Positions 11,727 to 23,838 of a DNA stretch of 64,000 nt are shown here, piece by piece (position 1 is the first letter of the stretch; each line of letters opens with the position of its first letter). The position numbers were made by a program, and so were the translations under genes. The notes under the pieces were generated by a model that worked only from the letters and a program-made list of their open reading frames with translations, was not told the DNA's origin and did not search any database. Source of the stretch: Byssochlamys sp. IMV 00236 (lineage: Eukaryota > Ascomycota > Eurotiomycetes > Eurotiales > Thermoascaceae); NCBI GenBank assembly GCA_001931875.2, contig MSJH02000807.1, positions 124,001 through 188,000 on the forward strand, given 5' to 3'.

Positions 11727-13134
11727 GTTTATGCAGCGAGACCACCGTCCGGGGATCGATACACGGGTACACGGGACGAGAAGGCATCCAAGAACGTGAA
11801 GTCTATAAAAACAACGCGCAACTGCAGACGATACTCGCCCGAGAAACGAAGGGAAAGGACCCTGCGGGACGAGGAGCCATGAAGGATAGATATAGGCACT
11901 TACTCACAGTTTAGTTTCTTCAGAGCGGCATGAGACTCCAGATGAACCGTGAAAACACCGTCCAGTCGTCTTCAGTATCTAACACGCATGACCTGGATGG
12001 CGATAAGCCTGTGAGGATGACAATCGGAACGTGCGGGGAGGCCAGGATGGTGAATGCGATGGCGAGAGAGACTCAGAGGGAGTCGTTGTTGCAGGTGCTC
12101 AGCAGCGTCATCATGGTTGGTGGACGAGAGCTGCCATGCGGGTGCTGCGCCTGAGGCACTCGCACGTTAGCACCTGGCGTCAAAGCTCGCGCCAACATTA
12201 TTGAACATGGTCCATCTTGTCAATCTTGTCCATCTTGTCCATCTCTCGTCCGTGCATCTGCCGCTAAGTATTACTCGATCTCAGTCCGGGCTTCATCGTG
12301 TAACCGATAACGGAAAATTTCCTGTCAACGCTGTGGATGAAGTGTGGCATATCAAGCACCCGGTATGGAAATCTTCTTCGGGCGATCGGAGTACCAATAC
12401 TCTAGTCTACCATACTGTATACAGAACTGTGTCTATCATTATTAGTCGATCACTACTCAAGTAGGTCCTAGATAAGTTAACTAATAGGGATTGTGTGCTT
12501 GCCGCGCTTCAGTTGGTCAGCGGAGTCCGTCACCGCCGCCTAAGTTACGCCCTCTCTGCTCAGACGATACTGGTGTCCATTTTGAAGTTCCTGCTGGTAG
12601 GTGATATTGTGCGGTGGGCCTGGTTTACTCGAGAGCAGTCAGTTAGATGGTGGGGACTACCTATTAGTTTTCACGCAACGAATGGGAAAAGAACGTCCTC
12701 TCGGGAAATGGTATTTGGGAGCCATATCAATAATAACACGATACTAAATGGATAAAGAAACAATGCACAGAACAGGTAATCTGACCTCCGCCGTTCCCGT
12801 GTTTAACTAGATGCTAGTGACAGTGAGAACTAAAATCGGGCTGGAGGCCCTATTAGAATATATTAGATCTATAGCATCTATACAACCTGGGCTAAATAGA
12901 GTTTCATGTACTGTCTTTTCACAATAGGCCTGTTTCCATTATAGAACGTTCAAACCGGAATTCCCTGGATATTAGAACCCGAGGCCCCACGGGATCCTTA
13001 TCGTCTGACCCAAACACCGTAATATAAACACCAGAAACCCTCAAGGGAGGTTAGCAATCCATGGCCACCTGTGCGAGCCCCATGTCCAGCTCCATCATTC
13101 AGCAGAGGATATAAGAATCGATCGAGAGTAACAA
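11727..13134. other. Intergenic, no gene seen
   Basis: 1.4 kb between minus-strand genes. Holds a short imperfect tandem repeat at 12209-12245 (listed separately) and otherwise only short unassigned open frames. Confidence 0.6.
12209..12245. repeat. Imperfect tandem repeat, unit GTCCATCTT-like
   Basis: Three to four copies of TTGTCCATC with one C-to-A change in the second copy. A simple minisatellite upstream of the Gpc1 gene; no function can be inferred. Confidence 0.6.
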
Positions 13135-14805
13135 TCAGTATCCATGGGGAAATATCGGTGATGTGTGGCCCGACGGATCCCACAAGGCAGGCTGTGGCGG
13201 CCGCCCTGGGGCGATCATTAACGGTTGGGTGAAATAGTTTGGCATGCACGATGGACCGACTTCATGCGGCGAAGCTGGTATACTACAAGATGGAGCAATA
13301 CCGAGAGCAAACTCGTGAGTCGCTTGTTTCAGCTGACCGCTGTCGGGGACATAGGGCGAGCAGTGGCTTTCTGGCGTCGAGTGCGGCATGCCGTTCCTCA
13401 AGCTGCTTAGGGATGGAAAGCCATCGTGTGGGAGCACCGGTCTCGAGATTTGTTCAGCCGTCACGCTGGGTCTCTTAGTCCCCACGGTCGATGCAGCAGC
13501 CGAGGAGCTCTGAGAATCACCGTCGGTATCCTGCTCATATTCAAACTCAATGTTTGCGTCGGCCAGGTGGACTTGAGTGACGTATATGATAGAATCGCCG
13601 TCTATAGGTATACGCATTAGCATTTCACGTTTGATGGCGCACTCAGGCGTCAGGTACTGACCGATTTCTCCTCGAAGATACCGTTCTTCCGCACTTCGAA
13701 CGTTGTAAATCTCATCCAATACCTTTAGGCGTTCTGTCGGTTGAATCTGCCGCCTGACATCTTGCCCGGCATCTCTTAGCTTCTCAGCCGTGATCCCGTG
13801 GCTATCCCCGAGCTCACGGAGTATATGGATAAGGAGTCGAATCCGCTCTGACAAACTAGTTAGCCTGGACTGGAAGGGCCTTGCCAGGGATATTATTCCT
13901 TGCCTGCTTTCAGAAGATGGTCTGGCTCCTTGTGAGTGACACCTTGGGGCCACCATCTTGGCTTTGTCATCTCCGGGTCCAGTCGCTGTTCAGGTGAGGA
14001 ACCAGACGCTATTTTCCGTCCATTATAAGGATGGTTCACTTGCTTGCGAGGCTCCACCAGTTTAATAAACGCCTTAGCGATCACACGGCAGTTCAATTGT
14101 TGAAAAGCATCAAATGCCCTCTCGTAGTATTTCAGTATACGACTCTCATCGCCAACCTGCAACGCTGTCCGTCTGAAACTGGGACTAGAAGGAGTCGAGT
14201 CAGTTGATCCCCGACGATCTCCTTTCTGATCACGGCGCTTTGGACTCCGTTTTTGACGTTTGTTCTGTTGAAACTGCCAGTCGCAAGGGATGAGTTCTTG
14301 TGATTTGTCGGCGCCGGTCTGGTACCAATTTTGATTGTCTTCTAGTGACAACGAACCGCCGAAGCGTCGCTCTTGTATGCCTAACCCTACTCGTAACCAT
14401 CTGTCAGTTCAATTGTTTCTCGATAATAATGCTACCTACGTCCAGAATACTGACCCGTAAAGGATGGAGATGTGCCTTGACTGTCCAGGGCAGCACATTT
14501 CAGAAAGCGCTCTTTGACCTCAGACGTGAAGATAGACTTTCCGCATCCTGCAACGGAAGGTGAAGCTTCTACCTCGAGCTCGCCATTTCCATTGATATAC
14601 ATCAAAGCAAAGTGCCGGTAGGGAATATTGAATGCTTTAGACCGGACAGGCAAGATCCGCTTTGATAGAGTTGGTCAGTCGCTTCACATTGGTTTCTTAG
14701 CACATCTATAAATACCTGGGTGTTTGACTGTAGGCCAATTCCATCATAAGGGAGCATCTGGTGGTGTTCCTCACCCCCCAGGGGCTTGCTGGCGGATTCC
14801 ATCAT
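13135..14805 (-). CDS. DUF2841 / YDR124W-like helical-bundle protein (hrmA-cluster protein family)
   Basis: Four exons: 14805-14716, 14659-14440, 14380-13904, 13847-13135, giving 499 residues. The protein belongs to the fungal family represented by yeast YDR124W and the A. fumigatus hrmA-associated cluster protein AFUB_079030; biochemical role unknown. The family core is seen as EVEASPSVAGCGKSIFTSEV, then KYYERAFDAFQQLNCRVIAK, KPRWWPQGVTHKEPDHLL and RIRLLIHILRELGDSHGI. The C-terminal 150 residues are Ser/Pro-rich. Intron 3 (13848-13903) begins with GC instead of GT (CAG/GCAAGG donor) and has a CTAAC branch site and TTTGTCAG acceptor; removing it joins HLLKA to ERIRLL in phase. Introns 1-3 are 56, 59 and 56 bases. 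The start at 14805 is the first of two adjacent ATGs. Likely nuclear or regulatory by analogy only. Confidence 0.87.
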
Positions 14806-17800
14806 CGAGCCCGTTAACTGTCAGCTTGCCGGAGCAGTTACTAGTCCGTCCCACTGGGATGACACCTTTGTTCGCGAATTAGGCAGGGACACAAGGGTCT
14901 CCAGGAAAGCCAGTCAACGGTGTTTTATTGTCTTTGGATTGATTCTGGTTCATCCAAGTCTCATACTAGGGGGAAGCAACAGATGGGTGCCGTGATATGT
15001 CTATAGTGTGGAACAACCAACGATATATGAAAAGTGAAATCTCATCCAGACATAATGCCAGGCGGATAGGGCAGAGTAAATAAAGGGAAATTCCAAGAAG
15101 AGAACCAGCCTCGGCTCTAATCAGACTATGAGATCAGGCAGTACGACTACCCTCCCCGCCGATCTGCGACGGATTGTTCCACTCAAGATCTGAATATGGA
15201 GACATATGTCAAGCGGGAAGGGTCAAAGACACAAGACATGCGAGCTTCTGACTCGAGCTGGGATCTGATAGGCAGATTTCAGCTTTGGCGCCCCGGGGAA
15301 GTTATCAAGAGCTGGGACGCGGCGTTTTACGGTCCATGGACAGTACAGGCGCTTGTCGCGTGGTGCTGTTCTCGAACCAGGAGGCGCTTCGGGCCGTGCA
15401 AGGACTCTAGACCGCTGTCCGAACCAGAGTGTATCATCGAGACAGTCTTGGTACCGGATCCGTTATAATAATAGGGCAAGATGGCATGAACATCCGGTCC
15501 TGGAGGCCATCGCATGGCGTATGCATTTGACCATCTCTGCTTGGCCCATGGGGCGGCTTTCTTCGTGGAGTGTCTGAGCACGATTCAATGTGGATAACCT
15601 AGGAATGCCTTCAGACCAACAAAATGCTTTTTGTTAAAAAAGAATCAAGGGCCTCAAACTGGTGCCCTGGTTGAAGAGATCGTGTCCGTTCGAATCAGCG
15701 GGCCCTGGCAGCGGAGGCTGAAGACACCACAGATGATCGCACGCATACCCATGAGTACACCCCAGCAGATCAACACAACCATACACGGTGCGATCGAGCT
15801 GCATTGGATCGGCCCTTTCCCGCAGTTCGTCGATTGCTCATGCGTCCACGCAAGAGACCGTGACGCCCTAGTTGTGAGTATAAAGTTTGGTATCATGTCT
15901 AGCTAGAGGATCTCCACTAAGTAAGTAGAGATCGAGCAGGATAGATCGCTGCAAGCCCATCCGCCAAGTGGTGACAATGATTACGCCTCGCAGAGCCTGG
16001 ACAAATTGACAGGACTCCTCGATCCACCGCAAAGACATATGCACTGATATTATTATTATCTCCGCCTGAACTAGGACTGAGAATTGACGCTCAGATCCTT
16101 CCATTGGATTGTGCACAGACCTGCGCTGGCGGGGACATCCTTAATAGTCGCTGACGGAAGCACCAAGTCTCGTTCCGGTCGAACAGGATTAAATCCATCA
16201 TGTTTGTTCCAACTTCCAAGAATCTAGCGTTCGGAGTTGAAAATAAAAATAGTCTGCTTCAAAGTACCTACCCACGAACCCGCTTACTGTACTTACAACC
16301 CATTTCCGGCACACGATCTCCTTCACTAAACGATCCCACAACCTGGGACGGATCCTGACAGCCGTGTCCTGTGCTCCCTTAAAATGGCGATTATGATTGT
16401 TATTATTATACAGGATGATCCTTGTGGCGTTGCCACAGGAGGGTTCACATTTCCAGGCACCTACTCTAAACTCTTCATTGCTTGGTTCTAGCCCTCTTCC
16501 GTGCACTTGGCGACTCAGAGATGGACGCACTCAATGATATGTTAATCTAGAACCCTATTCTGACCGTATCTAGTACCGCCACATTGGGCCATCGCCTTCG
16601 TGTCCTGCCTTTGTAAGTGCGAGGCGCCCCTTGCCAAAGATCCGCCCTCCTTCACAGCTCCCCCAAAGCAAGGCATGAAAAGCACACGCGTATGTTGACT
16701 CTGTCCCGCTAGTGGCTCGCTTCGAGGTCAACCAGTCGGCTGGCTTTTGTAAATCTTGAGTCCTCCTTATGCAAGGCAATCACAGCACCCAGCCGGTATT
16801 CTCCTCCGGTGTTGTGCTCCCAGGTATAATATCGAGAGAGGCTAGAATCTCACAGGCATAGTTTGCAGGTATACGAGCTGGTGAACCCTGCGTAGGGCTT
16901 GTACAACCTTTCGTTGATAGCCTTTATTTTCAGCAGAAAAACGTCATCTCGCTTTTTTCAGCGGTGAGGAAATCCTTGATTACCTATGATTCAATACTCC
17001 GTAATCCAAAGTGTTGCCGATGCCTTCAATCACAAGACAAGCCACGTATGCTAAGGACAGGGTTCTTGAACGTTTCCTGCAGTGCATAGGCCTAGAAGCC
17101 ACATCACCCCGCGGGGTTTGGCAAGAGATGCCTGCTGGATATTATATCCGAGTTCTGATGGTCACCGCCAGCGTCTGGAAGCACCCCCTATTAAGTGTTG
17201 ACGGACTTCCTCGGAAAAGCTATATGAGGACAGTTAATCATCCCGGGATGTCGATCTTTTGCTATCTCTGTAGCCTTCAGATTGACAAGGGACCTCGGTG
17301 CCCATCGCCACTTCTTCGTTTAACGGAAAACAATGAAGACAAGTATTGAGATGAGAAGAGACTTCTTCAGCTCAACTCTATGATACTGTGCACTTGTAGA
17401 TATGGCCATTCTCCGCCCCATGCCGTGGTGAGCTGGGAATAGCCTCAACCAATAATGATAAACACGAAGGACCAGGAAGTATTATCCGGGGCTCTAAAGC
17501 GATGTAAGTGGTTGAAATGTGGTTATTGGCGGACCATTTATCTGACTAGCAGTTGCGGTTGCGTCGGCGGAAAAAAAGCAATATAGTGGCAATTTACATT
17601 CCCTGCACATGAACTGGAAAGTCAGTGGCATACCTAATCTACAGACAGACAGATTCGTTCTGCAGCACCTTCGATCTGGGTTATGCCAAGAGATACGCCG
17701 ACTTCCAATCCTGATGGCATATGCACATAGGATCGAAAAATGGGCCCCCTCCGTAGATGCATCTTGGTCTCTATCCCTGTCCCGTGTTGCCATCTATCGC

Positions 17801-19714
17801 AAGGCGACCTATGTTAGAATTTTATGGAGCTACAGTGATATTACGTGCGTAAGAGTGCTTCATTCCGCCTTGTATATAACCCTCCTCGCCGACAATCATG
17901 ATCCCTGCAGCCCCCTCGCGATCAAATAGATGGGAATCCTCGTCTCACCTCGCATCGTGGTGGGCACCCATGCTTGCACGGATAGATTCGGTGCCAATAT
18001 AGATCAACGTGCAAGGATAGCTTCCAGTGGCAGGGGGCGGCTGGGATTGATTGTTGATGGCTTTCTGCCAGTCGACCAAAAAGGAAAACTCCTTGTTGGT
18101 CTGCCTGGATCTCTAACAATTGTTTTACTAATGTCAAGGTCGGTTTAAGATAATACATTTGGGCAGCAAAAGACAATCAAGGCCTTTAAGGAACGAAATG
18201 ATCGCCCGAGACATGGAATTACGACTCTTATTTGCTACGGAAGAGGCTTCCTGTGACACTGTCGATCCATACATACACGAGATCTGAGAGAGAACAATAC
18301 GATATTTCTTTGAGTAATTGAGATGCGTCTTATGAGATAAACCGGCATTATCAGCGGGGAAACTGAGTTGTTGTACTGATACTACGGCTTGTTCTAGGCT
18401 GCGAATATCTAAATAGTCCTCGAAAGGGGCAGGATAATGTATTGAGCGAGCACGGAACTGAGGTGAGAAATATAGAATTGTTCATATCTGAGTAAACAAA
18501 CACAACGTATAATGGCAGATTCGTTGTATTCAAAGCCACTTCTCGTGAAGACCCACCGATTCCAAGCCAATCGCGAAAGTTGGTCAACCATTTTGCTTTG
18601 ATAGGAGGTAACCATTGTACCAATAATGTCATTGACTTCATCTACAATTTCTCTACTTCACTCCCCTTGTCTCGCTATCTATATTTCGATATGCTCCCAT
18701 TAATTTCAGGGCTACTACTGAAGAATCTGTCATCCTTTTCCACTAATGCCGGCAATTATCAGCCTGTGCTGAGGACACGAGATAAACATATTGACTCAAA
18801 TACTCTAAGCTTTGACGCCAATGGAGCTTATTTGAGCCTCGGCACCAACGTGTATGTATGTTGTCGAATCCAAAGCACGGAAGCATGGTATGATTTGAAC
18901 CACCTAGTTTATATATCTAGGCTGTTTGACTTGCTTACTTGATTCTAGATCGCGAGGATATTAACTCCATATTAAACTCTATAGCATACAGATAATCGAG
19001 AACCTAGTGACCTAGTGGGTTTCATCCTAGGTATACTTAGGATATTAAAGAACCTGCTGCAAACGGATGATATGACAGACTACCTGGACGTACGTTTTGT
19101 GCGCCGACATTATGTACGCACTGCCAAATACAGCTGCTTTCCTATATCAGAGCTTTATATAATGGACTAATCCTACAAATATAGAGATCCTGGCCAATGA
19201 TCATATTATCTCTTTTCATTATTATTTGTGATACATATACTATTAATCTGCGGCAGTAATATGTATTTCGTGGATGTTTTCCACAATGTTTCTGGTCGCT
19301 TTGGGAACCTGCATAGATGGCTTGACGCAAGCGACGGGCTTGTGACACAATATCTTCCTATCATATGTTAAGACCTTCGGTCAATAGTTGCGTCATGAAC
19401 CACTATGCCGTTCTAAAGGTGTCAGTTAGTAATTCCTTACCACGAGAAGAAAGCTAAGAAGTTCGGTCTCTGCACTGAGAAGCCGAAGGACCGCAATTAC
19501 TGACAGTCATGCAAACATTACGTGATCGAGTTTGACGATATATCACTTGGACTTGTCTTAACCGAGGGGCACTGCTAATAAGTCTCCAGTTGTTGGACTT
19601 ATTCTGACCCCCGTCGGGCTTTCTCTGATCTTCCTTCCATGCAGTCTCGCGACATCTGCGCCACATGAATAGCGCAGCGGATACATCATTGCTATGCTAG
19701 TTATAGGAGCGGTG
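14806..19714. other. AT-rich gene-poor region, no intact gene recognised
   Basis: About 4.9 kb with only short open frames on both strands, none with a motif I recognise. Base composition turns AT-rich and stop-dense compared with the flanking genes, as expected for decayed sequence. The largest frames (for example 18580-18942 plus and 16198-16530 minus) have no domain, signal peptide or splice logic that would support a gene. Confidence 0.55.
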
Positions 19715-20190
19715 TGTCTTGACGGCTTCGCTGTGTGGGAGAAATACCTCGCCCTATCCGGTACCTTTTGTGGAAGTTTCTGAAGGAGAGGAATATTATC
19801 GCTGGACGCCTAGTTTATGGCTTCAAGTTCGTTTCTAATCAGTATGTCTCCTGCTATAATAACCCATGTTGTTCTGTGCTGGTTGTCTGGGGTTTATTGG
19901 GATCTGTTCGTACCGCCATAAGCGAGACCATCGCCAGTGCATTGTTGACGAAGGCATCACCCAAGCAGCTTTATGAGGATCTTCCTGAAGGCAGCAAGCA
20001 CCTCGCATCTACTATCTACACATAAATCGTTAACCAGAGGGTGTATTCCATTACAAGTTCCACACGAGAGGTTATTATTGCACCATAAGGCAGTGTGATA
20101 ACCAAGATGTTCATTGCCGGGGTATGCTTCATTTCTCCATTGGTATTGTTAACGCCTTTTCATGTTGAGGGATGTCTGTATAAAAAGGCT
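19715..20190 (+). pseudogene. Decayed siderophore-iron transporter (MFS, SIT/Mir family) C-terminal relic
   Basis: Successive plus-strand fragments read like a siderophore transporter: AVWEKYLA (about 19730), then in another frame LLWKFLKERNIIAGRLVYGF, then after an apparent internal deletion GLLGSVRTAISETIASALLT and LPEGSKHLASTIY, a TAA stop, a second TAA, and finally ITKMFIAGVCFISP ending in LYKKA and TGA. In SIT transporters these motifs occur in this order, from the loop before the middle helices to the last helix. One frameshift, a deletion of several helices and two in-frame stops make it non-functional. The 5' half of the gene was not found upstream. Family assignment is from remembered motifs, hence moderate confidence. 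Confidence 0.6.
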
Positions 20191-21120
20191 TGAAAAGACC
20201 AGGGGCACACCATCAAAAGTTAACGTGTGTAGCTGATTTTACATACCTACGGACATTTGTCTCGGCTGAGGGTGCTCTTGTCCCATCCTGGGATACTTTC
20301 GTTTCCTTGACTACAGTTACTATTATAAATGCTTACTTGATAGAATTGGGTTAGATTTGAAAATAACATTCACCACGCTACTCTTGTTCTGTATTACTTT
20401 GCAAAGGAGGACTCCCCCATAAACACAAAGAGATTTCTAGCGAATTCAGGTTTCGAAGCCAAATGTTCCGGTATTCAGTATCTTGAGAGATAATGTACTC
20501 CCAACGACCATTTCAGTAAGAGAAGTTTTCACGAAGCGTATCTTTCACACTGATGTCAGTCCTTCATAAAATATAAGCTCTCCGGATTGAGATCTCTTGA
20601 TTGATGGTGGATAGGTGGAATCTGGGGTAGTATCCTTCCACGAATCGCTAGAGGTTCTGTTGTTTTCCTGTCTCCACCAAATCGATATTAACCGGGTTGG
20701 TCAACGCTACAATCGGATTCAACCGACGAAGGCGTCGTCTTAAGGCACGGACATCGATCCCGCTCATTGAATTGGCGGAAAAACTCCCAGCGAGGGCGAT
20801 TGACCACGGACGCTTCGTATCTCTGCCACGAGCGGCATTCCCCCGCCAAATCTGCGAATGCTTCTCCACGCTTCCCCAGACCCCAGACAAGCCACTCAAC
20901 AGGTTAGTCAAAGACTCAAAGCTTCTGGAGTGGAGTTTAGGCCCTTAGTATCGTTGTAAAAGCTCAGTATCAGTCCACTGTATTCTGATCGACTACCCCG
21001 TTTCAGAAAATCATGATTCTTGCTCGGGCCTATATATAAAAGATGGCGCCTCCCAAGTGGAATGGGCGGTCTTTCACCTTGTGCTCCTTGGAGTGGCTTT
21101 TCGAGTTGTAGTCCTCCATC
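20191..21120. other. Promoter region of the sugar transporter gene
   Basis: No gene recognised. Includes C/G-rich boxes (for example TTCCCCCGCC near 20840) of the kind bound by the carbon repressor CreA, and a TATA box at 21031. CreA binding is a guess from the SYGGRG-like sequence only. Confidence 0.5.
21031..21041 (+). promoter_or_regulatory. TATA box of sugar transporter gene
   Basis: TATATATAAAA lies 90 bases before the transporter ATG. A 22-codon open frame begins at 21043, only two bases after it, so the transcription start probably lies within or beyond that frame and it is unlikely to be translated. Confidence 0.5.
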
Positions 21121-22789
21121 ATGGCGTTCCTCGTGTTCAAGAACTACCGGGTGTACATCCTGACCTTGGTAGCCTATCTGGGCTCCTTGCTTTTCGGTAC
21201 ATGCTGCTTCTGAGTAGATCTTGATTAAAACCATACTGATTTCTGTTTCTAGGCTATGACACAGGTGTGATGGGCAGTGTCCTTGCTCTTTCGAGCTTTA
21301 AAAAGGACTTTGGCTTTCCAACTGGGTCAGACGGTTTCGCGTCCGACAAGAATGCCCAAGTATCATCCAATGTCGTATCATTGTTGACAGCTGGCTGCTT
21401 CTTCGGCGCCATTCTCGCTGCTTACATCAATGATCGAGTGGGCCGTCGGTACTCGCTTATGATCTTCTGTGTTGTCTTCCTGGTTGGTGCAGCGGTCCAG
21501 GTTGGCTCTCATCATGAGATCGGCATGATCTACGGAGGGCGTGTAGTTGCAGGACTGGGAATTGGAGGCATGTCCAGTATCACTCCGGTGTTTGTCAGTG
21601 AGAATGCACCGCCTCAGATTAGGGGTAGAGTCGCTGGTGCGTTCCAGTTTATGCTGGTTATTGGTAGTACTTTTGCCTACTGGCTAGACTACGGCGTTTC
21701 CATCCATATCCCTGAAGGCACCAAGCAATGGCGCATCCCAGTAGGGATTCAGCTTATTCCAGGTGGCTTGATGTTCGTTGGGCTATTTTTCCTCAAGGAA
21801 TCTCCGCGGTGGCTTATGAAGCAGGGCCGCAGCGAAGAGGCTCTCAAATCACTTGCCTACATCCGAAACGAGTCTGAGGACAGTGAAATAGTGCGACAGG
21901 AACTGGCGGAAATAAAGACAGCGATCGATGAAGAGGTCGCCGCCACAGAGGGTGTCACCTGGAGGGAGTGCCTACGCAAGGGAAACCGCTACAGGCTTTT
22001 CCTGGCCTTCGTCCTAATGTTCTGGCAGCAGTTCTCAGGTACCAATTCTATCGGGTATTATGCGCCGCAGATATTCCAGACCGTGGGATTGAGTAAGACT
22101 GATTCTTCGTTGTTCGCTACCGGTATCTATGGGACTGTCAAGATCGTGGCCACGGGCATTTTCCTCTTGATTGGTATTGATAAATGGGGACGAAAACCCA
22201 GTCTGATTGGTGGAGCTGCCTGGATGGCCGCTATGATGTTTATTATCGGCGCAGTCCTGGCTACCCACCCTCCAAACGTGGACGCCACGAATGTTTCCCA
22301 GGCGTCAATTGCAATGGTGGTGATGATCTATCTTTATGTCATTGGATATTCAGCATCCTGGGGTCCGACACCTTGGGTTTACCTTGGCGAAGTATGTCCA
22401 AAGAACCAATATCTGCTGTCTTATATTCTAGGAATTAGGGCTAACATATCCCGTGTATCTAGATCTTCCCAACCCGGCTCCGCTCGTATGGTGTCGGCCT
22501 TGGAGCAGCTACTCAATGGCTTTTCAACTTCGTTATCACCGAAATAACTCCCCATGCCGTCAATAAGATTGGCTGGAGGACGTTCCTCATGTTCGGCATC
22601 TTCTGTCTGGCCATGGGTGTCTTTGTGATCATATTCTTCAAAGAAACAAAAGGCCGGACCTTGGAAGAGATGGATCTTATCTTCGGTGCTATCGACGAAG
22701 AGCAGAGACGCGCTGATGTTGAGAGTACTCTACATAAGAATGAGGTCATTCATACGGAGCACGTTCAGGAGCATGTTGCGACGAAGTGA
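21121..22789 (+). CDS. MFS sugar transporter (hexose/quinate-type, SP family)
   Basis: Three exons, 21121-21196, 21253-22391 and 22463-22789, giving 513 residues. Major facilitator of the fungal sugar porter family, plasma membrane, H+-coupled uptake of monosaccharides or quinate-like compounds. Exon 1 encodes MAFLVFKNYRVYILTLVAYL, the first helix, and the splice falls within the family motif LLFGYDTGVMGS. Further signatures: NDRVGRRYS (loop 2-3), RVVAGLGIGGMSS, KESPRWLMKQGR, QQFSGTNSIGYYAPQIF, and across the second splice YLGE/IFPTRLRSYGVG, then FFKETKGRTLEEMD in the tail. Twelve helices are accounted for. Length is normal and there are no lesions. Substrate cannot be set from sequence. The neighbours (DUF302, arylsulfotransferase-like, phosphatase) do not point to a single catabolic cluster. 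Confidence 0.93.
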
Positions 22790-23838
22790 TTAGGCGTAAA
22801 TGAGCTTCGTGAACACTTATGTATGGCTTTTGAGTGTTATAACCGTTATGTATGTTACATGTATTGAAAACATCTGTGCTTTTCTCTTTCCCTATACTCT
22901 AACTGTCCATCTCCAGTCCCAATTCATAAGGGCGCCCATCTTGACATGGTCAGGAAGAAAGGGACCAGTCGAGAGCGCGGCGGAGTAAAACCCAACAAGA
23001 ACTCTAGACGTAGTTGTTTGAAGCAGCTCGTCACAAACCGGTACTATGAACAAAACTCAAAAAGCATCATCGAACCGGCCGTATTCCCCTGTGCGGCAAA
23101 GCGTGTCCAGCGCAGACAGAAGGAAGGGAAAGCCATCCTCCGGAGCCAAACCAAAGATTTCGATAGTTAAGAAGGTAATATCCTATTACCTAGCGAGGTA
23201 CCTAGGCAGCTATGTGTCATCAGATAGCTAGTGGCAGAATATATGGATGAGTTATTATACCCGTAGGCGATTCTGTAGCAGACATCCCCGTTTCTCCTAA
23301 CGACAACGTCCTCGTCGTCAGAAGCTTAACATAGAATCGAATGTAAGAGCCTCTTATATTCAATAATGCGGAGCGATTACTATCGTCCATGTATCGATTC
23401 TTACCGACTATTCAATGAACTTACCCTTGTTTCTTATGCATTTACTGCTAATGACAGTAAATAGATATGTTAATTAATCGTGTAAAAGACTCTGATTTCT
23501 ATCAATAATAAGCCGAAATTGGGTCGATCATGGTCCATCATCAGATTACAGACGACGGAGTGATGCAGGCAGTTATGAACAGGAGAACATGCTGGACAAA
23601 ACGGAAGGCGACTTTAAGGTTGCGAATTCGAACTGTGAAGTTGTGAATTTCACGACTGCCTTAACGTCATCATGATCCCAAATAGCAAATTGATAGAGAT
23701 AGCAAAGAAAAACAAACGGACATCAAGTGTGCTATTCAGAAATAGTTTTAATTCTTCCAAGATCACAATTCCATTCCCATCCTAACTCCCTCCGTTACAA
23801 TTGGAAGTATAAAACAATCAAACAAACAACAAAAAACA
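22790..23838. other. Intergenic, AT-rich, no gene seen
   Basis: Between two plus-strand genes. No coding signal recognised apart from the promoter of the DUF302 gene at its right end. Confidence 0.6.
23808..23814 (+). promoter_or_regulatory. TATA box before DUF302 gene
   Basis: TATAAAA 25 bases before the ATG, followed by an A/C-rich leader (AAACAAACAAC). The short spacing implies either a very short leader or an ATG position slightly downstream. Confidence 0.4.

Noticed and set aside
15631..16116. Frames on both strands around 15.6-16.1 kb with Cys-rich or hydrophobic stretches
   Set aside because: I considered a membrane-protein relic but could not match any family or find neighbouring fragments in order.
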